Shown here piece after piece: positions 27,955 through 36,781 of a DNA stretch of 64,000 nucleotides; position 1 is the first letter of the stretch; the number at the start of each line of letters is the position of its first letter. Source of the DNA: Streptomyces sp. CB02923. Its GTDB lineage: Bacteria; Actinomycetota; Actinomycetes; Streptomycetales; Streptomycetaceae. Both the position numbers and the translations under genes were made by a program. Location: NCBI RefSeq assembly GCF_001905005.1, contig NZ_LWKZ01000023.1, positions 868,001 through 932,000 of the forward strand, in the 5' to 3' direction. The notes under the pieces were generated by a model. The model was not told the DNA's origin. It was given only the letters and a program-made list of their open reading frames with translations, and searched no databases.

Positions 27955-29238
27955 ATGCGCCCCATAAGACCCGTCAGCCGCACCGGCAGATCACTCATGG
28001 CGGTGACCGCTACGGCGGCCGCCTGGGCGGTCACCGCCATGGGCCTTGCCGCCTCACCGGCCGCTGCGGCACCCACCACCGCGACGGCGCAGACGCCCGC
28101 GCCCGGCGACACCTGTACGGCGGCCGACCTCGGCCAACGTCACCCGTACATCAAGAGCACCGAAGTGTCCCCGACGATCACCCACTTCAAAGGCTGGTAC
28201 GTCACCGAGGGCACCACCGGCACCCAGACCGTCACCACCACCACCCAGACGACCATCACGGTCTCCGTCGGCCTCAACGGCAAAATCGAGGGCGGTTTCG
28301 GCACCGAGGCCCTCGGCAAGGTCGGCGCGAGCCTGGGCCTGGACGTAAAGGTCAACTACACCTCCACCAGCACCGAGACCAACGCGGTCACGTGGAACTT
28401 CAACCAGCCCGGCTACTACGGCGCCTACAAGGGCACCAAGAAGGTCACCGGTACGTACGGAAGCCTCAACTGCAACCGCGTTCAACAGGGCAACAACAGT
28501 TGGGCGTTGAAGTGGATCGAAGGGCCCGACGGCGGCAACTTCACCACCTACACCACCCTTGAGGAAGGCGCGGTGCGCTGCCAGGACCGGGTGCCCGCCG
28601 GCAGCATCATGGCCAAGGCGCAATCCCTCCTCGACTGCGGCTCGGCCGTCGCGAAGGCCGAGCACCCGGCGGGTGAGGTGGCACCCACGGCGAAGCAGAA
28701 GCGGGACCGCCTCGTGCAGCGCCCGGCTCTCACCAGCGGCACGTCCGCCGAACAGCCCAAGGCCACCGGGCGCGGCGCGCGGGCCGCTCTCGACTGCATG
28801 GCCGAGGTCTACAAGATCGCCGTACCCGGCAAGCCCCTGTCCTGGGGCGCGCCGCTCCTGGCGGACGACGGTGTCCGCCTGCGGCCCTCGTCGATCTTCA
28901 GCGCCCACCTGGACAACTGGCGCCTGTGCAACGTGACGGAGCGCAACGGGGTCCTTGAGGCGTCCCTGTGGAACTGGGGCAACGGCGGGTGCGCGACCAT
29001 CGCCCAGCAGAACGCGGCCACCGAACGGGCGGTCCTGCAGACGGCCTCCTGCGCGGAGGACGACCTCCAGCGGTTCTACATCTACCGCGACGTACCCGGC
29101 AGCTCGAAGATCGGTGTGCAGAACAAGTACACCGGCTCCATGATGGGCCACGACCGGTACGCGGACGGAGAGTTCATACGTCAGTACTCCAGCGGCAGGC
29201 AGGACGGTACGGGTACGTACGCCCTGATCGGAGTCTGA
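27955..29238 (+). CDS. Secreted protein with pore-former-like strands and a lectin-like tail
   Basis: 427 residues. A signal peptide (basic start, LMAVTATAAAWAVTAMGLAASPAAAA) ends at an AAA site. Residues about 75-160 show two Thr/Ser-alternating strands (TVTTTTQTTITVSVGL and VNYTSTSTETNAVTW) around a glycine-rich loop, a pattern like the insertion region of aerolysin/ETX-type beta pore formers. The C-terminal 130 residues (WRLCNVTERN, SLWNWGNGGCATI, LQRFYIYRD, GVQNKYTG) have a ricin-lectin-like rhythm. Both assignments are by pattern only. ATG at 27955 follows GGGGAAGGG. A strong hairpin terminator follows. Confidence 0.75.
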   Translation: MRPIRPVSRTGRSLMAVTATAAAWAVTAMGLAASPAAAAPTTATAQTPAPGDTCTAADLGQRHPYIKSTEVSPTITHFKGWYVTEGTTGTQTVTTTTQTTITVSVGLNGKIEGGFGTEALGKVGASLGLDVKVNYTSTSTETNAVTWNFNQPGYYGAYKGTKKVTGTYGSLNCNRVQQGNNSWALKWIEGPDGGNFTTYTTLEEGAVRCQDRVPAGSIMAKAQSLLDCGSAVAKAEHPAGEVAPTAKQKRDRLVQRPALTSGTSAEQPKATGRGARAALDCMAEVYKIAVPGKPLSWGAPLLADDGVRLRPSSIFSAHLDNWRLCNVTERNGVLEASLWNWGNGGCATIAQQNAATERAVLQTASCAEDDLQRFYIYRDVPGSSKIGVQNKYTGSMMGHDRYADGEFIRQYSSGRQDGTGTYALIGV

Positions 29239-29265
29239 CGGCCCACACGGTGGTTCATCGATGAC

Positions 29266-29304
29266 GCGCGAGTTCGCCGGTTCGGCTGGTCGGCGAACTC
29301 GCGC
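29266..29304. terminator. Intrinsic terminator-type hairpin
   Basis: Perfect 14-bp stem (29266-29279 with 29291-29304) and an 11-base loop, 27 bp after the stop of the secreted-protein gene. Confidence 0.85.
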
Positions 29305-29581
29305 TTCGTTGCCCCGCTCCGAATCTGCTTGAGCTTGCCTGCACGTGCTGCGCCGGCCCGCCGCCTCGGGGCCGTTCCGTGATCAGCGCCTCGCTCTCCT
29401 CCGTAGCCGGTCCCCGAAAGGTCAGGTTCGTCCGCTCGTACGCGACGACCGGAGCGCCCCCGGCCAGGCGTGATGTCGTTGAGCATCCCGGAACCGACAC
29501 GGCGAAGATAAAAATCGACACCGTGTAGACTTTCTGGGCGGGGAGCAGTTCCGCTCCCCGCGAGACCTTCTTGGAGGAGCA

Positions 29582-30430
29582 ATGCAGAGGCAGAACTGGC
29601 TCGTCACCGGCGTCAGCACGGGCCTGGGACGCGCCTTCGCCCAGGCCGCCCTGGCCGCCGGGCACACCGTTGTCGGCACGGTCCGCTCCGAGGAGGACCT
29701 GCGGGCCTTCGAGGAGCTCAAGCCCGGTTACGCCCACGGCCGCATCCTGGACGTGACGGACGACCACGCCGTCTCGGACGTGATCACAGAGGTGGAGCAA
29801 GGCGTCGGTCCCTTGGATGTCGTCATCGCCAACGCCGGCTACGGCCTGGAGGGCACCTTCGAGGAAACCCCGCTGGCCGACGTGCGGCGGCAATTCGAGA
29901 TCAACGTCTTCGGGGCAGTGGCCACCCTGCAGGCAGCGCTGCCCCACATGCGCCGTCGCCGCCGAGGACACCTGATGGCCGTCACCTCCATGGGCGGGCT
30001 CATGGCGGTGCCCGGCATGTCCGCCTACTGCGGCAGCAAGTTCGCCCTGGAAGGCATCCTCGAAGCACTGGGCAAGGAGGTCGCGCAGTTCGGCATCCAC
30101 GTGACGGCGATCGAGCCCGGCTCCTTCCGCACCGACTGGGCCGGACGGTCCATGACACGCGCCGCGCGGACCGTCGACGACTACGACGAGCTGTTCGGTC
30201 CCATCCGTGAAGCGCGGCAGAAGGCCAGCGGGAACCAGCTCGGCAACCCGGCCAAGGCCGGAGACGCCGTCGTACACATCGCGTCGGTCGAACAGCCGCC
30301 GGCCCACCTCGTCCTGGGCTCGGACGCGCTGCGGCTGGTCACCGCCGCGCGCACGGCCGTGGACGAGGACATCCGCGCGTGGGAGGCGCTCTCCCGTACG
30401 ACCGACTTCGCCGAGGGCGCTCAGCTCTGA
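29582..30430 (+). CDS. Short-chain dehydrogenase/reductase
   Basis: 282 residues of the classical SDR family: cofactor motif TGVSTGLG (residues 9-16), NAGYG, a Ser in VTSMGG, and YCGSK as the catalytic YxxxK. LKPGYAHGRILDVTD is the usual cofactor-side segment. GGAGG lies just before the ATG. Its stop overlaps the start of the TetR gene (TGATG). An A/T-rich stretch with related CGACAC motifs at 29496-29528 upstream probably holds the promoter and an operator for the TetR protein. Substrate unknown. Confidence 0.88.
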   Translation: MQRQNWLVTGVSTGLGRAFAQAALAAGHTVVGTVRSEEDLRAFEELKPGYAHGRILDVTDDHAVSDVITEVEQGVGPLDVVIANAGYGLEGTFEETPLADVRRQFEINVFGAVATLQAALPHMRRRRRGHLMAVTSMGGLMAVPGMSAYCGSKFALEGILEALGKEVAQFGIHVTAIEPGSFRTDWAGRSMTRAARTVDDYDELFGPIREARQKASGNQLGNPAKAGDAVVHIASVEQPPAHLVLGSDALRLVTAARTAVDEDIRAWEALSRTTDFAEGAQL

Positions 30431-31044
30431 TGCCCGGCCACCACCCCGCGCGCGGCCGTCGCCCCACCGAGCGCAAGGGGGACCTCCGGGAGCGGGCCAT
30501 CCTCGACACCTGCGAGGCCCTGCTGGCGCACAAGGGCTACGACGCCATGACCGTCGGCGACGTGGCCCAGGGCGCCGGCATCACACGCGGTGCCTTGTAC
30601 TTCTACTTCGGCTCCAAGCAAGAAGTGGTCACGGCACTCGTGGCCCGGACCGTCGAGCACCTGTGGGAACGGTCCCGGGCCACCGCGCAGACCGACGAGC
30701 CGCGCCAGGCCATCGCAGCAGCCATGCAGCGCACGGTCGAGCTGTGGAACGAGCACGGCCTGGTCATGCGCACGGCGATCGACCTGTCGTTGACCGTGCC
30801 GGAGATCGGCGAGCTGTGGAGCCACACGGCGGATTTGTTCATCGCGGCCATCACCGCCGTCCTGGAACGGGCCGGCATCCAGGCCGGCACCGAACCAGAA
30901 CACGCCTCAGCGATGGCACGTGCCCTGTGCTGGATGATCGAGCGGACCTTCTACCACGCCTCACAAGAGTCCCGCGAGACGCTGCAAGGGGCATCCGCGA
31001 CCTGCGAACACATCTGGCTGACCAGCGCCGGTCTGACCACCTGA
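30430..31044 (+). CDS. TetR-family regulator
   Basis: 204 residues. N-terminal TetR helix-turn-helix: AILDTCEALLAHKGYDAMTVGDVAQGAGITRGALYFYFGSK is split here as the usual helices 1-4 (ILDTCEALL, MTVGDVAQGAGI, GALYFYFGSK). The ligand domain (WSHTADLF, LCWMIERTF) is like the EthR-type group. Overlap with the SDR stop makes the pair an autoregulated oxidoreductase-regulator operon, the usual arrangement. Confidence 0.9.
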   Translation: MPGHHPARGRRPTERKGDLRERAILDTCEALLAHKGYDAMTVGDVAQGAGITRGALYFYFGSKQEVVTALVARTVEHLWERSRATAQTDEPRQAIAAAMQRTVELWNEHGLVMRTAIDLSLTVPEIGELWSHTADLFIAAITAVLERAGIQAGTEPEHASAMARALCWMIERTFYHASQESRETLQGASATCEHIWLTSAGLTT

Positions 31045-31187
31045 CGGACTGGCGTGACGGTCAGGCGCGAAACCGAATCCCCCCGACTCTCGTGCATGAC
31101 CCTTCCGAACCAGGTATGTCGACGAAACTCCGAAGCGCGGCTCATTCCTGGATATCTGGAAAGGCGGAGTGAGCCCGATGATCGCGC

Positions 31188-32261
31188 TCAGTCGTGGTGA
31201 ATGTTGCCGTCCTCGTCGATGCGTGGATGCATCCGTTCCGGAGTATGGCTGTTGGTGTCGGACGGGCGCGGTCCTTCGGGGCCGTCAGGGCCCCAGCGCA
31301 GCAGTCGGCGAACGCGGCAGATGCGGTGAACGGTGCCGCGGGCCTCGACCTGGTTGGCGCGCTCGGACCGGAGCCGGTCAGCGGCCCGGACGTACTCGGC
31401 CAGTTCTCCGGCGGCAGGATCGGTGCCCTCGGCAGCCACCGTGCGGGCGTCGGTTTCCCTGTCGTCGGCATTCCAGGCAATGAAACCTTGCAGGCGTGGC
31501 TGGAGCCACGTCAGGGCGAAGTCCAGCGACCTGCGGGCTCCGTGCGCACTGGCGTGCAGGCCCCCGCCTGTTTGCCATCCGGGATCGCTCTTCTCCACGA
31601 TCCTGAAGACCGTGGGCAGCAGTACGACGTCGGGGTGGGTCTGCAGCGCCTGCCGGGAGTCCCCGCATACGTTTTCGGGGAACCGGGACCCCGTATAGGC
31701 CAGGCTGCGCAGCGCCAGGCGTTCCGCGGCCTGGGAGGGCGTGACCGGCGCATCCGGATCCAGAACCAGGCCGTCGTCGAATGTCTCCTTTGCGCTGCGG
31801 TCCCAGTCGGGCACGGTGGGCTCGGGGTCGGTCGGGCGGGGCTGTTCGATGCCGTCGGGCCCCGTGCCGGCGTACTCCTCGGCACGTACGATCCGGTAGC
31901 GGGTCCCGAGTACGGTGAGGTCATCGACGCATTCGCTCTCCAGCCGGGCGACCGCCGCCAACAGGGCGCACCTTTCCTCCCGGTTCCGGGCTTCGTCCTT
32001 TGCCCGGTACCACAGCGATGAGTTGAGGCAGTCCCGGGCCTGCTGCGGACAGCCGGCCTCCACCGCGCTCACCACCTGCCACCGCGGCGCCTGCCCGGCG
32101 TCTTGTGCGGCCACCCCGAACAGCGGACCTCGTACCAATATCGTCGCGGTCCCCAGTGCGGCGTCGAGCGCGTCGGCCTCCATGACGGCCTCCACCGGAT
32201 CCTTCGGATGCCTCACCACGATCCGCCGCATCCCGCCCTGACTCACGTTCTCATGGCCCAT
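31188..32261 (-). CDS. DUF5954-family protein
   Basis: 357 residues. RIVVRHPKDPVEAVMEADALDAAL, ILVRGPLFGVAAQD and GCPQQARDCLNSSLWYRAKDEA match my memory of the DUF5954 family of Streptomyces, whose function is unknown. It is acidic and soluble with no signal or membrane segment. The ATG at 32261 has AGGATGAGG directly upstream. It stands alone, convergent with the TetR gene. Confidence 0.75.
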   Translation of the reverse strand: MGHENVSQGGMRRIVVRHPKDPVEAVMEADALDAALGTATILVRGPLFGVAAQDAGQAPRWQVVSAVEAGCPQQARDCLNSSLWYRAKDEARNREERCALLAAVARLESECVDDLTVLGTRYRIVRAEEYAGTGPDGIEQPRPTDPEPTVPDWDRSAKETFDDGLVLDPDAPVTPSQAAERLALRSLAYTGSRFPENVCGDSRQALQTHPDVVLLPTVFRIVEKSDPGWQTGGGLHASAHGARRSLDFALTWLQPRLQGFIAWNADDRETDARTVAAEGTDPAAGELAEYVRAADRLRSERANQVEARGTVHRICRVRRLLRWGPDGPEGPRPSDTNSHTPERMHPRIDEDGNIHHD

Positions 32262-32686
32262 GACCTCATCCTGCCGACCGCAGGAGGTGCGTGACGTGGT
32301 TTTCCTGATTCCTCACCCCCGTCCCGGGAAGCACGCTCCCGGCGGCGACACGAGGCCCTGGTCGCAGCACGGAACCCACCATGTCCGGCGCCGCGAACGC
32401 CCGTTCCATAATTCGTTCACCTGGGGCAGGTGGGGGAGAGCGGTGTCCAGCAGGGGGCAGGGGGCAGGGCGCGGTGTGGGTGGTGGGGAGGTCGATTGGG
32501 GCCGGGCAGATGGGCAGGCCGCACCGGTACGGGCGCATCGTCGCCTCCCTTCCCGGGACCGCCGTCGGCCCGAATGGTCGCCGGGTGGGGGTGTCCGGGA
32601 TGCAGAAACGGTCGTTGAAACCCAGGAGCCCCGGGGCCACCCGGATGGGCGGACATGGCCGGGGCACGGACGGACAGGTGCCAGGA
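32262..32686. other. 425-bp gap between divergent genes
   Basis: Contains the upstream regions of the DUF5954 and DUF3662 genes and short G-rich repeats (32441-32500). No gene seen; open frames here are upstream extensions of the DUF3662 frame without a good start. Confidence 0.5.
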
Positions 32687-33142
32687 ATGAACAGGATCGG
32701 ACGATTCGAACGGGCCGTGGAAGGCTGGACGGCCGCCGCGTGGGGCTCGGTGCGCAAGCCTCGGAAGCAGCCGATCGACGTGGTGGCCCGGCTGCATCGG
32801 GAGTGTGACGCCAACGCCCTGATCATGGGGCAAGGGCGGACGGTGGTGCCCAACCGTTTCACCGTCGAGCTGCCCGCGGACAGCCACCGACAGCTGGCCG
32901 GCCACCAGGACCAGCTCGGGCCCGAGCTGGCCGCCGAGGTCCGGCGCTACGCCGCCGAGCGGTCCTACACCTTCGCCGGCCCGGTCACCGTGGCCCTGAC
33001 GGCACGCCCTGGCGGCGGGCACGCCCGCTACCAGGTACGCAGCAGCCTGGTCCCCTGCCGGGCCCCGGCGCTCACGGACGACCTGACCAAGGCACTGCCG
33101 GTGGTGGGTGCGCACCGGGAGCACGGAAGTACGCGCGGTTGA
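32687..33142 (+). CDS. Stand-alone DUF3662 (FhaA N-terminal-like) protein
   Basis: 151 residues. It opens MNRIGRFERAVEGWTAAAWG and continues through RKPRKQPIDVVARLHRECDANALIMGQGRTVVPNRFTVELP in the order seen in the N-terminal DUF3662 domain of FhaA (the phosphothreonine-signalling protein). The C-terminal FHA domain is missing: the frame ends soon after the domain. The ATG follows AGGA. It may bind partners without phosphopeptide recognition. Confidence 0.8.
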   Translation: MNRIGRFERAVEGWTAAAWGSVRKPRKQPIDVVARLHRECDANALIMGQGRTVVPNRFTVELPADSHRQLAGHQDQLGPELAAEVRRYAAERSYTFAGPVTVALTARPGGGHARYQVRSSLVPCRAPALTDDLTKALPVVGAHREHGSTRG

Positions 33143-33231
33143 CGCGGTGTCTGTCCGCCTTGCCCTGCCCACCCGCGACAGGATTCGCCGAACGCCCCGC
33201 TGGCCACTTGCGGCGCAGATATCGTGATCGT

Positions 33232-34008
33232 GTGGATCGGGATGAACTGGCGCTTCACGCCTCGTCCTTCGGCACGGCGGCGGTCGCGTACGCCGCGCAC
33301 CGTCCGGACTACGCGCAGGCCGCGGTGCGCTGGGCGCTCGCAACTGCGCCCGGCCCGCGCGTGCTCGACCTCGGAGCCGGAACCGGCAAGCTGACCGTCA
33401 CGCTGGTCGCGCTGGGCGCCGAGGTCATCGCGGTCGAGCCCGATGTGGCCATGCTGACCGAGCTGCGCCGCTCGCTGCCGCCTGTCCGTGCCCTGCCGGG
33501 CAGGGCCGAGGCGATTCCGCTGCCGGACGCGTCCGTCGATGCCGTGCTGGCCGGTAACGCCATGCACTGGTTCGACATGGCTGTCGCGGGGCCCGAGATC
33601 GCCAGGGTCCTCGCGCCCGGAGGCGTTCTGGCCGGTCTGTGGAACCTCATGGACGACCAGGTCGAGTGGGTTGCCGGGCTCGCACGGGTGAGCGGGAGCG
33701 CGGCTGTCGGTCCGCGTGACACTCCCGTCGGCTGGCGCGCGGAGACGGCCGACCTGCACCTTCCGAAGAGCGGCGCCGCCCGGTTCGGCTCGCCGGAGCA
33801 GGCCGATTTCCCGCATGGGCAGCGTCGCACCGCCGACTCCCTGGTCGCGACCCTCGCGACGCGCGCGGGGGTCCTGGTCATGCCGGAACAGGAGCAAAGG
33901 GCCACACTGGGCCGGATCCGCGCATTCCTCGCGAGTACACCGGAGACCGCCCGCGGCGAGTTCACCCTGCCGATGCTGACCGGCGTGCTACGCGTCCGGC
34001 GGCTGTAA
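33232..34008 (+). CDS. Class I SAM-dependent methyltransferase
   Basis: About 258 residues. SAM-binding motif I is VLDLGAGTGKLT with the acidic residue in VIAVEPD, and post motifs are PDASVDAVLAGNAMHWFD and VLAPGGVLAGLWN. This is the ubiE/small-molecule type. GTG at 33232 starts the conserved part (DELALHASSFGTAAVAYAAHRP); the ribosome site is weak, and earlier in-frame starts down to 33139 exist. Substrate unknown. Confidence 0.82.
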   Translation: MDRDELALHASSFGTAAVAYAAHRPDYAQAAVRWALATAPGPRVLDLGAGTGKLTVTLVALGAEVIAVEPDVAMLTELRRSLPPVRALPGRAEAIPLPDASVDAVLAGNAMHWFDMAVAGPEIARVLAPGGVLAGLWNLMDDQVEWVAGLARVSGSAAVGPRDTPVGWRAETADLHLPKSGAARFGSPEQADFPHGQRRTADSLVATLATRAGVLVMPEQEQRATLGRIRAFLASTPETARGEFTLPMLTGVLRVRRL

Positions 34009-34514
34009 AAGGCCACCAACCGCCCGAACCGGGCCGCTGTGGAGGCCGCGGAGGGAGGAGCGGTGGATTGGTTCGCGCAGTTCGCGGGGACGGGCACGGG
34101 TCCGTACCGGCTGCTCGTCGCCCGTCGCCCGTCGCCCGTCGCGGTGACGGAAACGGTCGAGGTGAGTCTCGGGCTCGGCGAGGGCGGTAAGGGGCAGGGG
34201 CTGGGAACCGCCCTGTACTGAGAGCCCTTCGGTGTCGGCTATTCCGTACTCCGTACTCCGTGGCCCGTGGCCCGTGACCCTCGATCCGTGGCGTGGCCCG
34301 GCGGCGCTCCGGCCGGTCGGCTGAGCTGAGGAAACGCGGTGTGCGCGGGCGGAGAGCCGGGGTCGGGAGACGGTCGGGGTGCCGTCTGGGGGTATCGACG
34401 ATGTTTGTGGAGCGACTCGAAACTTCTGTTACCCGATGACCGTAATGTCCACCTAGTGTCGTAAGCAGAAGGTGATCAAGTCGGTCACCGGCAAGAACGT
34501 GAGGAGTCCGGAGC
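34009..34514. other. 506-bp gap with short tandem repeats
   Basis: Contains CGTCGCC-type repeats near 34119-34141 and GTACTCC/GTGGCCC repeats at 34245-34275. No gene is supported; a 60-codon frame at 34039 lacks features. The promoter of the following SDR gene should lie near 34400-34480, which is A/T-richer. Confidence 0.5.
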
Positions 34515-35264
34515 ATGGCCGAGAACACTCTGCGGGACAAGGTCGCGATCGTCGGTGGGGGCGAGAAGAACCTGGGTGGGCTGATCAGCAGGTCCTTCGC
34601 GGAATCCGGGGCGAAGGTGGTCGTGCACTACCACAGCTCCGAGAGCGATGCCGAGCAGACGGTGAAGGCGATCCAGGAAGCCGGGGGGCAGGCCGTCTCC
34701 GCCCAGGGGGATCTGACCAAGGTCGCGGACGTACGGCGGCTCTTCGATACGGCGGTGGACACCTTCGGCGGCGTCGACATCGCCGTGAACACCACCGGGA
34801 TGGTGCTGCGCAAGCCGATCCTGGAGACCACCGAAGAAGAGTACGACCGGATGTTCGGTATCAATGCCAAGGCGGCGTACTTCTTCATCCAGGAGGCCGG
34901 GCGACGGCTGAACGACCACGGGAAGATCATCAGCGTGGGTACGTCGCTGCTGGCCGCCTTCACGGACGGCTACTCCACCTACGCCGGGGGCAAGGCGCCG
35001 CTGGAGCACTTCACCCGGGCGGCGGCCAAGGAGTTCGCCGACCGGTACATCTCGGTGAACACCGTTGCCCCGGGGCCGATGGACACGCCGTTCTTCTACC
35101 CGCAGGAAACCCCGGAGAGGGTGGAGTTCCACAAGTCCCAGGCGATGGGCAACCAGCTCACCCACATCGAGGACATCGTCCCGATCATCAGGTTCCTGGC
35201 CACCGAAGGATGGTGGTTCACCGGCCAGACGATGTTCCCCAACGGCGGCTACACCACCCGCTGA
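34515..35264 (+). CDS. Short-chain dehydrogenase/reductase
   Basis: 249 residues. The cofactor region is VAIVGGGEKNLGG, a variant of TGxxxGxG. NTTGM stands for the NAG motif, Ser is in VGTSLLAAF, and YAGGK is the catalytic YxxxK. The C-terminus MFPNGGYTTR is typical of SDR proteins. The start follows GGAG. Next downstream, after 120 bp, is an NTF2-like gene that may share the transcript. Confidence 0.87.
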   Translation: MAENTLRDKVAIVGGGEKNLGGLISRSFAESGAKVVVHYHSSESDAEQTVKAIQEAGGQAVSAQGDLTKVADVRRLFDTAVDTFGGVDIAVNTTGMVLRKPILETTEEEYDRMFGINAKAAYFFIQEAGRRLNDHGKIISVGTSLLAAFTDGYSTYAGGKAPLEHFTRAAAKEFADRYISVNTVAPGPMDTPFFYPQETPERVEFHKSQAMGNQLTHIEDIVPIIRFLATEGWWFTGQTMFPNGGYTTR

Positions 35265-35336
35265 CCCCGCGCCCTCCCGGCGGGCCGCACCGGCCACCTT
35301 CCGGCACGGTCGACCCGCCGGCGTCGGCGCCCTCAA

Positions 35337-35392
35337 CCGCGACACCTGGAGGCACCGGATGCCTCCGCGACACCTGGAGGTACCGGATGCCT
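35337..35392. repeat. 28-bp duplication of a ribosome site and start codon
   Basis: Two 28-bp copies in tandem, one mismatch. Each holds GGAGG, then ATG. Only the second ATG (35387) opens the NTF2-like gene. Confidence 0.9.
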
Positions 35393-35701
35393 GCTCACCC
35401 GACCGATCCTGCGGTGGCCGCTTTCGTTACCGCAGTCAATGCCGGCGACGAGGACGCCTTCTCCGCCGCGCTGACGGACGACGCCACCATGTCCGACGAC
35501 GGCAGCGAACGCGACGTCGCCGCGTGGGCCGACAAGGAAATCTTCTCCTCGAACGGACGTATGGATGTCGAGGACATCTCGGCCGACGGCCGGATCCTGA
35601 CGGTCACCTACACCAACTCCACCTGGGGCAGCATGCGCACTCGGTGGGCCTTCGCCGTCACCGACGGCCGCGTCAGCCGCTTCGAAACCGGCCAGGCCTG
35701 A
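35387..35701 (+). CDS. SnoaL/NTF2-like protein
   Basis: 104 residues, the usual length. AAFVTAVNAGDEDAFSAALTDDATMSDDG is the typical start of NTF2-like small proteins and TRWAFAVTDGRVSRFETGQA the typical end. GGAGG lies 6 bp before the ATG. These proteins are cyclases, isomerases or unassigned; no catalytic assignment is possible here. Confidence 0.8.
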   Translation: MPAHPTDPAVAAFVTAVNAGDEDAFSAALTDDATMSDDGSERDVAAWADKEIFSSNGRMDVEDISADGRILTVTYTNSTWGSMRTRWAFAVTDGRVSRFETGQA

Positions 35702-35905
35702 AGACGCCTGCTCGCCCGCCCGCCCGGCGCCGGATGCCGCCGAGATCACCCGTACGGTGGCCTGCGCCTGTCGGCAGGCGGGGTCACGGCCGGTACCGGC
35801 TTCCTGGGCATGGGCCGGGAGCACCGGGCATCAGCCTGAGGGTGCCGCCCTTCGGCAGTCGACCCCTCTTCACCGTCCGCCACTACCGAGCCCGGGGATA
35901 TTGAC

Positions 35906-36781
35906 GTGCGACTGGACCTGAACAAGCTCGAACACCTGGTCGCCGTTGCCGAGGAAGGCAGCCTCACGCGCGCCGCCGCCCGGTTGCACCTGTCCCAGCA
36001 AGCCCTGTCCGCTTCCATCCGGGTCCTCGAACGCGAAGTCGGTGTGCCTCTGCTGGAGCGCGGCAGCGCCGGTGTCACCGTATTGCCCGCCGGAGCGGCC
36101 CTGCTCGAAGATGCCCACGTTCTGAACGGCATGGCCCGTTCCGCCCTGCGCCGCGCCCGGCGCATCGGACGCGGCGAGACCGAGACGCTGCGCATCGGCT
36201 ATACCCCCGCCGTCACCGGCGACGAACTCGTCACTCTGCTCGCACCCGTGACCGACGCGCACCCCGGCATCGTCCCGGAGGCCCACCAGCGCTATCCCTC
36301 CGAGCTGACCGCCGCGCTCCTCGCGGGCGACCTCGACATCGGACTGTGCCGCGCCATCACACCGGCGCACGGCCTGACCCGCGCCACCCTGGGCCATCAG
36401 CGCCTGCACATCGCCGTCGCTTCCGATCACCCCCTCGCCACCCGCACCACCGTGACCCTCCCCGAACTCGCCGACGAACCCTTCCTGGTCTGGGGAGTCC
36501 CCGGCCACTCCGACTACACCGACCTCCTCATCGACCACTGCCGTCAGGCCGGCTTCGAACCCCGCGTCGAACGCACCGACCGCCAAGGCACACCCCCGGT
36601 CACCGCCGTCATCGGCACCCACCACATCGCCTTCGTCACCACGGCGCCGGGCCCCGCCGCGGGCGGCAAAGCGCACATTCTCACCCTTGAGCCTCCGGTC
36701 TACGCGCCCCTCCACGCGCTCTACCTCCCCCGAACCACATGCCCCAGCCGCAGCACCTTCCTCACCCACGTGACGCTGTGA
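35906..36781 (+). CDS. LysR-family regulator
   Basis: 291 residues. The N-terminal winged HTH (LEHLVAVAEEGSLTRAAARLHLSQQALSASI in order) is followed by a type 2 periplasmic-binding effector domain (LRIGYTPAVTG, LDIGLCRAI). The GTG at 35906 is the first start of the conserved region. The 3' end overlaps the convergent decayed gene by 20 bp. The target is probably nearby, perhaps the NTF2/SDR genes. Confidence 0.88.
   Translation: MRLDLNKLEHLVAVAEEGSLTRAAARLHLSQQALSASIRVLEREVGVPLLERGSAGVTVLPAGAALLEDAHVLNGMARSALRRARRIGRGETETLRIGYTPAVTGDELVTLLAPVTDAHPGIVPEAHQRYPSELTAALLAGDLDIGLCRAITPAHGLTRATLGHQRLHIAVASDHPLATRTTVTLPELADEPFLVWGVPGHSDYTDLLIDHCRQAGFEPRVERTDRQGTPPVTAVIGTHHIAFVTTAPGPAAGGKAHILTLEPPVYAPLHALYLPRTTCPSRSTFLTHVTL

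Noticed and set aside
34039..34221. 60-codon frame after the methyltransferase gene
   Set aside because: Spans short tandem repeats; no supporting features.
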